57,585 nucleotides of DNA from JAHWKV01 sp040905365 (GCA_040905365.1 JBBDRQ010000013.1:1-57585); one strand, 5' to 3'; counted from the first letter of the stretch, positions 7,930 to 17,139 are shown. Notes: generated from the letters alone by a model not told the origin. Made by a program: numbers and translations.

Positions 7930-10407
7930 GTGACCGCTGGTAAGGACGACTACGTCAACGGTATCGGCCGGCGTCTAGCGATACAGGGCGCCCAGACGAC
8001 TGCGCCCCCCGGACGCCGGCCGACACCTGACGGAGAAGCCTTCGGCTCCCCCGGTCTGGCGCCCGCGTGGACCGAGGGAGATAAAGACGGAGTCGGCACG
8101 GCCTACTCGGCGTCGAGTCGGGTGTGGTTCACAACGCGCGACGGCATCCTTACCGAGGCCTACTACCCCACTGTAGACCGCCCCCAACTCCGGGACCTGC
8201 AATACGTCATAACCGACGCAAAGAGCCTTCTCCACCAGGAGAAGCCGGATTTGCGCACGCAGACCAAGCGACTGCACCGTCACGTTCCCGGCTACCGGAT
8301 CACAAACACCGATCCTGCCGGCAATTACTCGATCGACAAAGTCGTCATCACCGACCCTCATCTGCCATGCATCTTGATCCGCACCAGCCTGGGCGGAGAC
8401 CCACAGTGGCTGGAGACAATGCAGTTGTATGCGCTGTGCGCTCCTCATCTGGGCGTTGGCGGATGGGGCAACAACGCTCGGGTCATCCGCGTCATGGGAG
8501 AGGCCGTCCTCGTGGCCGAGAAAGATGGAACCTGGCTGGCCTTGGGGGCCACCGCCCCCTTCTCGAAGGCATCGGCCGGCTATGTGGGCATGAGCGACAG
8601 CTGGACCGATCTTGCTTCCGACCTTCACATGGATTGGGAGTTTGAGTCAGCTCACGACGGCAACGTCGCTCTGACCGGCCGAATCGACCTAACCGGCAGG
8701 CGCGAATTCACGCTGGGTCTGGCCTTCGGCGACAGCTTGCATGGAGCCGTCACCGCTCTGCTGCAGTCTCTGTCGGTACCTTTCGAACGGCAGCTGTCCC
8801 GCTTTTCCCAACAGTGGCATCGCGCGTGCCGCAAACTAGTGGCGCTGGAGGAGTTCTCAACAGACGGCGGCGGCCTGTACAACACCAGCGCGACCCTGCT
8901 GCTTTCGCATGAAGACAAGAGCTTCCCGGGAGCTCTCGTGGCGTCGCTGTCCATACCCTGGGGTGAGACCAAGGGCGATGACGACATCGGTGGATACCAC
9001 CTGGTGTGGACCCGCGACATGGTCAACAGCTCCACCGGGTTGCTGGCCGCGGGGCACACCGAGTCGCCGCTTAGAGCCCTCGTCTTCCTGGCGGTGAGCC
9101 AGCAACCGGACGGAGGGTTTCCACAAAACTTCTGGATCGACGGGCGTCCGCACTGGACCGGAATCCAGCTCGACGAGGTGGCCTTCCCAATCATGCTTGC
9201 CTGGCGCCTGGACCGACTAAAAGGCCTAGAGGATTTCGACCCTTACCCAATGGTGCTGAGCGCCGCGGGGTTCTTGGTCAAAAACGGGCCGGCCACCGAA
9301 CAGGAGCGTTGGGAAGAGGCATCCGGATACTCACCGTCGACCCTAGCCTCCAATATCGCCGCGCTCCTCTGCGCCGCCTGCTTTGCTCGACAGCGCTCGG
9401 ACGAGCCGACGGCCATCTTCCTCGAGGAGTACGCAGACTTCTTGGAATGCCATCTGGAAAGTTGGATGGTCACCAAAGCCGGTTCGCTTCATCCCGACAT
9501 CAGCGATCACTACATTCGGATCAACCCGATCTCGATCGGTGATCCGCTCCCGGACGAAGACCCCGATAGGGGCATGCTCGCCATCGCTAACCGGCCGCCG
9601 GGCTCTCAATGGCAGTTCCAGGCCAACCAAGTAGTCGACGCCGGGTTTCTGGAGCTGGTCCGCTACGGGATCCGCCGTGCAGACGACCCGCTGATAGTCG
9701 ACAGTCTCGCCGTAGTGGATCACGTTCTCAAAGTGCAGACCCCACTCGGACCCAGCTGGCGGCGCTACAACCACGACGGTTACGGACAGCGCGCCGACGG
9801 CAGTGCTTATCGGGGGTGGGGCAAGGGCCATGCGTGGCCGCTGCTCACCGGGGAAAGGGGACACTACGAGCTCGCCGCCGGACGTGACCCTACGCCCTAC
9901 ATCCGCGCGCTGGAGGCGTTTGCCTCACCTACCGGCTTGCTTCCCGAACAGGTCTGGTCCGGGGAGGCGCAACCGGACTTTGGAATGCGACCGGGCGGCC
10001 CCACCGGCGCCGCCATGCCGCTCATGTGGGCCCACGCCGAGTACGTCAAACTGCTGAGATCGGCCCGTGACGGGGCGGTGTTCGACCTGGTCCCGGAGGT
10101 GGCCGAACGCTACCTTGGCGACCGCCGGTCCTGCGTCGGCCTGGAGGTCTGGAAGCCGAACCGGCGGGTGAGTTCGATGCGCGCCGGACGCACTCTGCGT
10201 GTGCAGGCGCCGGAGCGTTTCGTTCTGCATTGGTCCTGCGACGAGTGGGGGACGGTGGCCGATACGCCTTCAATCGCCACATCAATTGGCGTGGAATACG
10301 TCGACATACCGGTGCCGCGGGAGCAAACCACCCCGATTCGCTTCACCTTTTTCTGGACGCGCCACCAACGGTGGGAGGGCCATGACTACGTCGTACGACC
10401 CGGGTAG
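7930..10407 (+). CDS. GH15 glucoamylase / glucan 1,4-alpha-glucosidase
   Basis: The 825-residue protein starts at GTG 7930. An N-terminal beta-rich super-sandwich region (about 50-290, with AYYPTVDRPQLRDLQYVITD) precedes an alpha/alpha barrel with GDDDIGGYHLVWTRDM, GFPQNFWIDGRPHWTGIQLDE and GWGKGHAWPLLTGERGHYEL. This is the layout of bacterial GH15 glucoamylases and glucodextranases, including a short C-terminal beta domain. It releases glucose from the non-reducing ends of alpha-glucans. No signal peptide is visible, so a cytosolic role on glycogen or storage glucan is more likely than secretion. No strong ribosome site precedes the GTG. It sits directly after the DUF1059 gene. Confidence 0.85.
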   Translation: MTAGKDDYVNGIGRRLAIQGAQTTAPPGRRPTPDGEAFGSPGLAPAWTEGDKDGVGTAYSASSRVWFTTRDGILTEAYYPTVDRPQLRDLQYVITDAKSLLHQEKPDLRTQTKRLHRHVPGYRITNTDPAGNYSIDKVVITDPHLPCILIRTSLGGDPQWLETMQLYALCAPHLGVGGWGNNARVIRVMGEAVLVAEKDGTWLALGATAPFSKASAGYVGMSDSWTDLASDLHMDWEFESAHDGNVALTGRIDLTGRREFTLGLAFGDSLHGAVTALLQSLSVPFERQLSRFSQQWHRACRKLVALEEFSTDGGGLYNTSATLLLSHEDKSFPGALVASLSIPWGETKGDDDIGGYHLVWTRDMVNSSTGLLAAGHTESPLRALVFLAVSQQPDGGFPQNFWIDGRPHWTGIQLDEVAFPIMLAWRLDRLKGLEDFDPYPMVLSAAGFLVKNGPATEQERWEEASGYSPSTLASNIAALLCAACFARQRSDEPTAIFLEEYADFLECHLESWMVTKAGSLHPDISDHYIRINPISIGDPLPDEDPDRGMLAIANRPPGSQWQFQANQVVDAGFLELVRYGIRRADDPLIVDSLAVVDHVLKVQTPLGPSWRRYNHDGYGQRADGSAYRGWGKGHAWPLLTGERGHYELAAGRDPTPYIRALEAFASPTGLLPEQVWSGEAQPDFGMRPGGPTGAAMPLMWAHAEYVKLLRSARDGAVFDLVPEVAERYLGDRRSCVGLEVWKPNRRVSSMRAGRTLRVQAPERFVLHWSCDEWGTVADTPSIATSIGVEYVDIPVPREQTTPIRFTFFWTRHQRWEGHDYVVRPG

Positions 10408-10932
10408 GGCCCCGGTAAACGATGCGCCTTCGGAGGCGACCCACCATTCCGGTTACCAAATCGGAGCGGTACCGCGCTGCCGGCCGGAATCCGATGACCC
10501 AAAGGCTGACCGAGTCGAGTTCACCCTCGGCTGCCACGGTTTCGTAGTGGACTGGCAAATGCCCTGATCGGCAGACCCCACCAAAGTCACACTGGTCCTC
10601 GCCGGCGTTTTGCCGGGGCCGGTGACGGCGGCAGGCACCGGCGACCCGCTCGTCACCTCACCACACGCTTTCTCTGAAAAGCCAGATTTCGGTTGCGCAA
10701 GCCAAATGCTCCTACGCTCCCGCCGGAACCTACCGCCTTTACGTCCCCTCCAACCGGCGAGTCTCAACCTGAGCATTCCTCCGGCGAGAGCAGGGGGCCT
10801 GCGTAACGGCACACATTGCAAGGACGGCGGGCGGTCCCGTTACCGGGCGCAAGACGAAATGCGGGCACTGCGCGGGTAGAGATGGCGAGTGGGCGGTGGG
10901 ACTTTGGAGCGGAGCGCCGGCGCGTATCGCGT
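10408..10932. other. Stretch without a supported gene
   Basis: About 525 bases follow the glucoamylase stop. An ORF from ATG 10382 overlaps the glucoamylase end, stops at TGA 10565-10567 and stays open in the same frame to 10879, but the translation has no recognisable domain and no cysteine context at the TGA. A CCGGC-GTTTT-GCCGG hairpin near 10600 could end transcription. The stretch may be decayed coding sequence. Confidence 0.4.
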
Positions 10933-10958
10933 GGAATACGGTGCGATCCGGCCGGGTT
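10933..10958 (+). promoter_or_regulatory. SigR-type promoter before the gap-broken membrane gene
   Basis: GGAAT (10933-10937), 18 nt, then GTT (10956-10958). The predicted transcript start near 10965 lies just upstream of the candidate starts ATG 10988 and GTG 11012 of a membrane-protein gene interrupted by the assembly gap. Confidence 0.6.
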
Positions 10959-11011
10959 CTCTTTTAAATCGCGCTCAATGCCAACAAATGGATGGACAGG
11001 GGGGACGGCTC

Positions 11012-11251
11012 GTGAAAGTGAGGACAGCTTCGCTGGTGCCAGGAGCCAAGGCAGGNNNNNNNNNNNNNNNNNNNNNNNNNNNNNNNNNNNNNNNNNNNNN
11101 NNNNNNNNNNNNNNNNNNNNNNNNNNNNNNNNNNNNNNNNNNNNNNNNNNNNNNNTTTGCGGTGGGACACATCGCGTACGGCTGGATCCTTGGATTCATG
11201 CTGGGTCGAAGAGCCGAGGAGCCGGCAGCCCTGCAAGCATGGGGCACCTAA
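11012..11251 (+). CDS. Small membrane protein broken by assembly gap
   Basis: Left of the gap, GTG 11012 (after a G-rich stretch) opens MKVRTASLVPGAKA; ATG 10988 is an alternative. Right of the gap the same forward strand reads FAVGHIAYGWILGFMLGRRA and stops at 11251. The GHIAYGWILGFMLG helix closely resembles GHLMYGLVLGIVFAL near the end of the protein at 45926-46366, so both flanks probably belong to one membrane protein of that type, with transmembrane segments lost in the N run. The true gap length is unknown, so the length is unknown. A SigR-type promoter precedes it. Confidence 0.45.
   Translation: MKVRTASLVPGAKAXXXXXXXXXXXXXXXXXXXXXXXXXXXXXXXXXXFAVGHIAYGWILGFMLGRRAEEPAALQAWGT
11056..11155. 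other. Assembly gap (100 N)
   Basis: Exactly 100 consecutive N, the conventional placeholder for a scaffold join of unknown size. Order and distance across it are not guaranteed by the sequence. Confidence 0.99.
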
Positions 11252-11335
11252 GCCACAGGCGGACCGCAAGCAGCTAAGCAATCGCCAGCTTGAGCAGCCG
11301 GCGACGCAGGGTTCGCGTCCGGCCCGACCGGTCAC

Positions 11336-12535
11336 TCACTGCCGCACAGGCACCCGCGGGTGCCGGATGGGATGAAGCGGACACTCAGTACACCTCAGAA
11401 CCGGTCTATGGATCATCCACTCCGCAATCAGCAGGAAGATCGCACCCCCCAGATACCCGCCGACGACGTCAGATGGCCAGTGAGCTCCGAGGAAAACGCG
11501 GCTCACCCCCACCCCCAGCAGGATCACTCCGGTTCCCACCAAGGCCGCCGCCCAGGCCCATCTTCTGCCGGTCACCAGGTAGACCCACGCGGGCATCAGT
11601 CCCCAGAAAGCTGCCGCGGCCAGAACGTGACCGCTGGGAAACGAGTCTCCGAAGCCGATACCCGGAGGTGGACGGGGCCTGGCTATCGTCGCCTTTAGTA
11701 CGACCTCCAGAGCGAAAGCAGCTGCAAACGCTCCGACCAGGACGTAGGCCAGCTGCCTGCACCGGCTCCAGGCTATCCAGGCAGCCGGAATGGTCAGCAA
11801 ACCGATCAACTCGCGGGAGCCCAATTTGCCGATCTGCCGTAGAAACTCCTCGAGACCCGCTCCCTGAAACAACCCTTCGATCAAGTCGCGCAACGGTAGG
11901 TCCCAAGCCAGCAGGGTGCCGTCGGCCAGGCCGGCAAGGCCTGCCAGCAGCATGAAGCCCAGCGCTATCAACCACACGGGCCAGCTGCCCAGCAAGCGTG
12001 CGAAAGTCGGTGGACGGTGGGAGCCGGCCCGCCTCACCATCTCCGGCAACTGCTCTACCGGCGGCTGGTCCTTTGCTACGTCACCTACATAAGACCAGGT
12101 GATCTCGGCCTTCCGGTTGACTACGAACGCGGCGGGCTGGACCCCGCCGGCTGCAAATGTCCCGAAGTCGGCGGCTACCCGGTAATCGACATCCGACAGC
12201 AACGGAAAAGGCAGGTCCAAGTCCTTCGCCAGCCGCGCAGAGTCGGCCGGAGCATCGGGCGATATCGCCAGCACACGACCTCCCGCACTGCGGATCCGCT
12301 CCGTCTGCTCACGCGCCCGCGTGAGGCCTCGCCGGCAGTACGGTCAGCTGTGGCCCCGATGAAACCACAAAACCACCGGGCCCTCCTGCAGGTAATCATG
12401 CAGGCATACCGTGTCGTACTGGGACGATTCCAGGCAAAAATCGGAAGCCTTTCTGGATCGCTTCTCGCCGGCGGTCAAGGCGGCCAGGCTCAAAGAGACC
12501 CCAACGGCGTCCGCTCGACACTGCGGCGGGCCCAT
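11336..12535 (-). CDS. Selenoprotein: peroxiredoxin-like domain fused to PAP2 phosphatase
   Basis: Reading through TGA at 12344-12346 gives one 399-residue protein from ATG 12535 (GAGG eight bases upstream); TTG 12493 in a TTGA overlap is an alternative start. The first half is an AhpC/TSA-type redoxin. The segment VVLWFHRGHS-U-PYCRRGL places the TGA (residue 64) on the first cysteine of the FYRGxWCPYC site of this family. After the redoxin fold come several transmembrane helices with the PAP2 motifs KATIARPRP, SFPSGH and SRVFLGAHWPSD. A selenol peroxidase tied to a membrane lipid-phosphate phosphatase is inferred. A hairpin follows the TGA. It is the third gene of the PEP-synthase-like operon. 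Confidence 0.82.
12308..12325 (-). promoter_or_regulatory. SECIS-like hairpin of the Prx-PAP2 gene
   Basis: In the mRNA, CTCACGC (nt 19-25 after TGA), loop GGGC, then GCGTGAG form a perfect 7-bp stem. The apical loop lies 26-29 nt after the TGA, within the range known for bacterial SECIS elements. Confidence 0.6.
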
Positions 12536-13020
12536 TTCGGAATCCTCGGATAGCGCCGGGCGACACCGAATCCCAGGAACCCGACTACAAGCGCGACCGC
12601 CGAAACACTCAACGCCAGCACCTCCATCCATAGCACACCGCTAAAAGGACTCCGGTCCCCCAAGTAGTTGGCCGTCGATCCGATCGCCACGTACAAAGCG
12701 AATCCCGTAGAGAGAACGAAAAGCCACACATAAAACTCACGCTCCCGCAGCTTTCTCAACACCGGAGGCAGGGACGGGGCGGGGATGTTCAACGCCTCTG
12801 CTATCGGAGCCACCATCACCGTGGCGCGCCGGCGGGCGAGGTTGCGCCGCCTGGCTGCACCCACTCCGACGAGCCTTTGCAGGTCGGCAAACAACACGCC
12901 CAGAGAGATCAAAACGCCCGCTCCCATGATCGACGGGACAAAAACCTTGGGGTCGGAGCCGGCCAGGTCGTCCTCCAAATCGGCGGACCAGCCGAGCATG
13001 CGCGCGCGCAGTGGAATCAT
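12490..13020 (-). CDS. Hypothetical membrane protein
   Basis: This 176-residue protein is not recognised. It has a hydrophobic helix near 30-50 (VFVPSIMGAGVLISLGVLF), a basic stretch (AARRRNLARRRATVMVAPIAEAL), two further helices (YVWLFVLSTGFALYVAIG and VLALSVSAVALVVGFLGFGV) and an arginine-rich tail. The RRRNLARRR stretch between membrane segments recalls the second dynamin-like GTPase at 49748-51346 (GARRRRNLARRRLREG), a possible shared module. Its ATG overlaps the PEP-synthase-like stop (ATGA at 13017-13020), and the Prx-PAP2 gene overlaps its end, so the three genes form a coupled operon. Confidence 0.7.
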   Translation of the reverse strand: MIPLRARMLGWSADLEDDLAGSDPKVFVPSIMGAGVLISLGVLFADLQRLVGVGAARRRNLARRRATVMVAPIAEALNIPAPSLPPVLRKLREREFYVWLFVLSTGFALYVAIGSTANYLGDRSPFSGVLWMEVLALSVSAVALVVGFLGFGVARRYPRIPKWARRSVERTPLGSL

Positions 13021-15689
13021 GCAGCCACCTCGGCAAACTCGTCGAGCAGCTCCACCGTACCGGCCGTCCCGTCTACCACCACGAACATGCCGGTGGTTAT
13101 CCGGGACGTCGCGCCCCTGGCTTTGAGGACCGCCGGCAGCGAGAACTCCCGGGCGATGATCGCCGCATGCGAAAGCGGCCCGCCCTCCTCCATAACTATG
13201 GCCGCCGCGCTGAGGAACAGCGGCGTCCAGGAGGGATCGGTGGAACGGCCGACCAGCACCTCGCCGGGCTGCAGGTCACCGGCATCTTCCAGGTCCCGAA
13301 CAACCCGCGCACGGGCGGTAACCCGGCCGGGCGAAGTGGCCCACCCGCTGAGGACCCGGCCGCTCGGTGCAGCTTCGGGCTCCGGGTCGCCCGGAGTCCC
13401 GGTAAATACCTCGGGCAGTGGCGGTGCCTGTTTCCACGCCTCAAATACTCTGCGCCTTTGCTCGAGAACCGCCTGTTGGGGGCCACTTTTGCCCGCTGAT
13501 AGCGCCTCGAGCTCTTCGTCGGACAGGTAGAACTCGTCCCCCTCGTGCGCCAGGACGCCCTGCTCGACCAACCGCCGGGACAACTCCCTGATCACCCGGC
13601 GCTCTTCTCCTCCGACCCGGAGCATGGCGGACTTGACGCTTTCTCTCATCCTTAGAAACGTGGTGGCGTCGCCGACCATACGCTCCAGCAGGCGTCTTCT
13701 GATATCGATGATCTGCCCGGTCATTACACGGGTGAAGCGCCACTTGCGCGTCTTGGTAACCCTATCCAACAGCGCCTTGAAATAAGCGGCGGCCCCCTCG
13801 GCGGCTCCCGCCATTTTGGATGGAGGCCCCTGACCGGGCTGCAGGGCGCTGCAGCGCCGCAGAGCCGACCAGAAAGCGTCGGTTGCGTCTTCCCAGGTGT
13901 CCCCCGCGTACAGCGCGGTCGACCCGGCCCGGCGAAGGGCCGCTCGTACCATCGACAAAAACTCCTGTCCGTCCCCGCCGACGTCGACCAGCCTGCGCTC
14001 AACCTGACGTGCCGGCCCCTCGTACACCGCCTTGGCTACGTGCGGCAACTGACAGTGCTCGCAGTGCATGTCCCACAGAGCGAGCACCGCGGCGCACCCG
14101 GTGCCCTCTCCGCCGATGCCGCCGGTGGTCAAACGCTGAGCCGCCAGCGAAGCTTCCTGCTCGCCGACCCACCGCTCCAGGGCGATCTCCAGGCCCCGGT
14201 AGTTTGCCGCGGCCGCGGCGGCCACCGCCACCTCCGTCTTCACCCCGAAGACCGCTAGGTCACGCACCCTGGCCCGGTAGGCGAGCAGCGACACCGTCGG
14301 GATCTCCCGGTAGTCGGGCGCGAGCCCGACGGCAAGCCGGGTCGCGTGCAGGAACACCTCGGAATCCACCAAAAGCCTCTTACGCAACCGCAGGGCGTGC
14401 CAGGCGGGCCGCATACGGGACAAACGCTCGGTAACACCGGGCTTGCGAGACTCCTGGTGCTCGTTCTCGGTGACCACCTGGCCCAGGTACTGGCGCTCGA
14501 CCTCCGCCGCCGAGCCCCCCGGCATCTGGGCCGCTGCCTGCTTGAGCTTTCCCAAGTTGAGCGCCGCGCGCCCGCGGAACCTTCCCACCATGGGCTGTCC
14601 TTGATCATCGAGACGTACGCCCAAGGCGGCGTAGAGGGACCCGAATGCCTCCTCTAGCATCGTGGAGTTGATGGTCCACAATAGCGGCGGCAGCACTCCG
14701 GGGAGCATCTCCCCCAATCCGGCGGATGTGAACGTGGCCCGGGGGTCCACGATGGTGTCGAAGCCGTCGCCTGCCAGGCTCGTGGTGGTGATTGGGCGCG
14801 CCTGAAGTATGTAGACGTTGCCGGAGGCCACGCTCCATTCGATATCTTGCGAGGCGCCAAAGTCCTCTTCGATCTGCATCGCCTTGGCGGCGAGCACGGG
14901 CAGAAAGGGCGGGGCGTCGTCCCTATCGGCGGTGAGGTTACTGCGGTCGACCCAGTAGAGCTCGGGCGTCACCGCTCCCGAGACCAATCCTTCTCCCAAA
15001 CCTTCGACCGCCTCGACTCGCAACAACCCCGGGCGGTCTCCGGTCGGGTCACTTGTAAACAAGACGCCACTGTGATCGGCCGCAACCATGCGCTGGATGA
15101 TCACGCCCATCGCTATGTCGATAGGCTCCAGCCCCTGGGCCGCTCTGTAGGCGCGCACCCCCGGAGCCCACAGCGAGGCCCAGCAAAGCCGGATCGCCTT
15201 CTCTACGTCCGCTTCCCCTACGTTCAGCGACGTCTTGTACTGGCCTGCAAAAGATGCGGACGCAAGATCCTCGGCGGTAGCGGAGGAGCGTACGGACACC
15301 AGGCGCATCGATGACCCTTCGACGGCCGTAAAAAATGCCTCCTGGGCAATTGTTTTCAGTACGGACGGGAAAGGCGCCTCAACGAAAGCTTTCTCCACCC
15401 GGCGGGCGTCCGAGACCAGATCGCCGGGAGGAACCCGCACCGGCAAATCGGCCACGAACCCGTCCAAGCCCGACTCCTGCATGAACAGGCGGTACGCCTT
15501 GGCCGTCAAAGCCACCGCCGTAGGTACAGGTGCTCCGGTCGCAACCAGACGGTCCAAAGAGGCGGCCTTCCCCCCAACGTCGGCGATCAACGCCCCACCG
15601 CCGTTCAGCCTGCGCGCATAAGCAACGCCCGCCTTGCCGCCAACTTCCCGGGACCTATCGGTTGGTCCGTTATCCATCGACTTTTCCAT
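13017..15689 (-). CDS. PEP-synthase / rifampicin-phosphotransferase-like dikinase
   Basis: The 890-residue protein has an N-terminal ATP-grasp (PPDK_N) domain: GGKAASLDRLVATGAPVP, then VSVRSSATAEDLASASFAGQ and EDFGASQDIEWSV. The middle is long and variable, and the C-terminal mobile domain carries the phospho-histidine motif GGPLSHAAIIAREFSLPAV (His about 841). It lacks the PEP-binding C-terminal barrel of PEP synthase and pyruvate phosphate dikinase. That three-part order and length match rifampicin phosphotransferase and related enzymes that move the ATP beta-phosphate to a small molecule. The substrate is unknown. It is read from ATG 15689 with AGGAG upstream and heads the operon with the membrane protein and Prx-PAP2 selenoprotein. 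Confidence 0.78.
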   Translation of the reverse strand: MEKSMDNGPTDRSREVGGKAGVAYARRLNGGGALIADVGGKAASLDRLVATGAPVPTAVALTAKAYRLFMQESGLDGFVADLPVRVPPGDLVSDARRVEKAFVEAPFPSVLKTIAQEAFFTAVEGSSMRLVSVRSSATAEDLASASFAGQYKTSLNVGEADVEKAIRLCWASLWAPGVRAYRAAQGLEPIDIAMGVIIQRMVAADHSGVLFTSDPTGDRPGLLRVEAVEGLGEGLVSGAVTPELYWVDRSNLTADRDDAPPFLPVLAAKAMQIEEDFGASQDIEWSVASGNVYILQARPITTTSLAGDGFDTIVDPRATFTSAGLGEMLPGVLPPLLWTINSTMLEEAFGSLYAALGVRLDDQGQPMVGRFRGRAALNLGKLKQAAAQMPGGSAAEVERQYLGQVVTENEHQESRKPGVTERLSRMRPAWHALRLRKRLLVDSEVFLHATRLAVGLAPDYREIPTVSLLAYRARVRDLAVFGVKTEVAVAAAAAANYRGLEIALERWVGEQEASLAAQRLTTGGIGGEGTGCAAVLALWDMHCEHCQLPHVAKAVYEGPARQVERRLVDVGGDGQEFLSMVRAALRRAGSTALYAGDTWEDATDAFWSALRRCSALQPGQGPPSKMAGAAEGAAAYFKALLDRVTKTRKWRFTRVMTGQIIDIRRRLLERMVGDATTFLRMRESVKSAMLRVGGEERRVIRELSRRLVEQGVLAHEGDEFYLSDEELEALSAGKSGPQQAVLEQRRRVFEAWKQAPPLPEVFTGTPGDPEPEAAPSGRVLSGWATSPGRVTARARVVRDLEDAGDLQPGEVLVGRSTDPSWTPLFLSAAAIVMEEGGPLSHAAIIAREFSLPAVLKARGATSRITTGMFVVVDGTAGTVELLDEFAEVAA

Positions 15690-15711
15690 CGCACTCCTCT
15701 CCCGTGCTGGT

Positions 15712-15738
15712 AACCCTCCGGCGCGCCCGCTTCTTCCC
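15712..15738 (-). promoter_or_regulatory. Weak SigR-like promoter of the dikinase operon
   Basis: On the reverse strand GGGAAG, an 18-nt spacer and GTT (15712-15714) differ from consensus only at the last -35 base. The predicted start is near 15705, 16 nt before the ATG. The mismatch makes it less certain than the other sites. Confidence 0.3.
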
Positions 15739-15943
15739 TTCGAACCCGAACCCGCTTCCTGACGTCGTTACAGGACAATCCGGACGTGAAATTGGTCCGA
15801 TTTTTGACATTTGAACAGTGTGAACCCCAGCCGGAGGGTTGAGAACATCGGCGAAGGAACCGGTGCCGGCTGCTGAGGAGGTGAGCGCAAAACCAAAACA
15901 AGGCCGGCGGCGAGGAAGTCAACTCAAAGAAAAGGAGGAGTCG

Positions 15944-16315
15944 ATGACGACGCATACTCTGAAGCCGGGGGTCTGGGCCAGCCTGGAGCACCCCGAGTAC
16001 GCAGACCCGGAGGACAGCACCTTCGTGGCTTTCCTGGGTATTTTGGCTGTGATGTTTTCCCTGGCCATGGGCGTCGTGGTTGCCGTAAAGACCGGCGACC
16101 TGTGGGCCCAGGACGCCGCAGCCCGTGCCGCCGACAAGGTGCGTGCGGGGCAAATCGGGGCCATCCAGGCCTGGAACCCCGCGGTCTTGCTATTCGGAAT
16201 TTCCCTGCTGATGACCAGCGTGGTGCTGGTGCTGCGGCGAATCATCAAAACGATCCAGGCTCGGGGCGAAGCGATGGTCGCTAACCTGCCCAGGCTGATT
16301 TCAACTACGCACTAA
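15944..16315 (+). CDS. Two-helix membrane protein, single repeat module
   Basis: The 123-residue protein is read from ATG 15944, with AAGGAGGAG upstream. Two transmembrane helices (VAFLGILAVMFSLAMGVVVAV and VLLFGISLLMTSVVLVL) flank an alanine-rich loop (WAQDAAARAADKVRAGQIG), and a basic amphipathic tail follows (RRIIKTIQARGEAM). The second helix plus tail is repeated twice, with changes, in the next gene (NIVRTLRDTGHDV and RTIIQAIRFQGQRI). I do not recognise a named family. It lies 14 nt before its larger partner and probably forms a complex with it. Confidence 0.75.
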   Translation: MTTHTLKPGVWASLEHPEYADPEDSTFVAFLGILAVMFSLAMGVVVAVKTGDLWAQDAAARAADKVRAGQIGAIQAWNPAVLLFGISLLMTSVVLVLRRIIKTIQARGEAMVANLPRLISTTH

Positions 16316-16329
16316 AGGAGCTGAGACAA

Positions 16330-17037
16330 ATGAGCATAGGAACTTTGACGGCCGGCGGCGCACGGTTGCAGTCGGTCCCCTACAAGAGCGACGACCTGCC
16401 GCAGAAGATGGCCAAATACCTGTGGCTACCGATGCTCGCCATGGGCCTGATGGCGGTCGTCATCGGCCTGGGGGCGGCAATATCGGCCGGTATAAACATC
16501 GGCGACTTCTTCTCGGCATCGGACGCCGAGAGCCTCAAGGACGCCTCCACCACCATGGCCTGGACCTCGGCAACCATCTTCCTGGGAATGGCTTTCATAC
16601 TGTCCAGCATCACGATGCTGCTGGTCAATATCGTCCGCACTTTGCGCGACACCGGACATGACGTGCAGGTGGCGGTCCGGGCCGGCGAGGTCACTCAGCT
16701 TCGCAAGCCCCTGACCGGCCGCTTGATTCCGGTGGTCATGATGATGGGACTGATGATCGTCATCGGAGCGTTCGTCGTCGGCATCGTCCAAGCCGACAAG
16801 CTGAGCGGCATCCCGGCCGGCGGAATCGCAGACACGGCGACTCTGCAGGGTCAGGATCTGGCCGACTACGGCACCGTCCAGGCCTTTGACGCCTGGGTCG
16901 GTCCTCTCAGGTTGTTCGGCCTTGCGACGATCTTTGCTTCGATCGTCCTAGCGCTGCGCACGATCATCCAGGCCATCAGGTTCCAGGGGCAAAGGATCCA
17001 GGAGTTGGCCGGAGGGCGATTCACGCCGGCGGCCTGA
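16330..17037 (+). CDS. Four-helix membrane protein, duplicated repeat module
   Basis: The 235-residue protein is read from ATG 16330 with AAAGGAG upstream. Two copies of the module seen once in the preceding gene are visible: helix (WLPMLAMGLMAVVIGLGAAI), polar loop, helix ending in LLVNIVRTLRDTG, then helix (LIPVVMMMGLMIVIGAFVVGI), polar loop, helix ending in VLALRTIIQAIRFQG. The unit looks like a gene duplication and fusion. No catalytic motif is visible, so transport, scaffolding or electron-chain support remain open. A likely bidirectional terminator follows. Confidence 0.75.
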   Translation: MSIGTLTAGGARLQSVPYKSDDLPQKMAKYLWLPMLAMGLMAVVIGLGAAISAGINIGDFFSASDAESLKDASTTMAWTSATIFLGMAFILSSITMLLVNIVRTLRDTGHDVQVAVRAGEVTQLRKPLTGRLIPVVMMMGLMIVIGAFVVGIVQADKLSGIPAGGIADTATLQGQDLADYGTVQAFDAWVGPLRLFGLATIFASIVLALRTIIQAIRFQGQRIQELAGGRFTPAA

Positions 17038-17072
17038 TACTCGCCCAGCGCCGTCCATAGACCGGCACGATT

Positions 17073-17121
17073 TGCGGGACGTACCGCCGCCGGGGCCCCC
17101 ATCCCGGCCGGACGTCCCGCA
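17073..17121. terminator. Bidirectional hairpin between convergent genes
   Basis: TGCGGGACGT (17073-17082) and ACGTCCCGCA (17112-17121) form a perfect 10-bp stem around a 29-nt, internally pairing GC-rich loop. It sits between two convergent stop codons. There is no long T-run, so factor-independent termination is unproven. Confidence 0.5.
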
Positions 17122-17139
17122 CGGCGCGCTAGCACCCGT

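Noticed and set aside
10382..10879. A seventh frame split by a single TGA (10565-10567)
   Set aside because: Neither side resembles a known protein, the TGA has no cysteine-like context, the nearby hairpin is placed too far away and looks more like a terminator, and the frame starts inside the glucoamylase gene.
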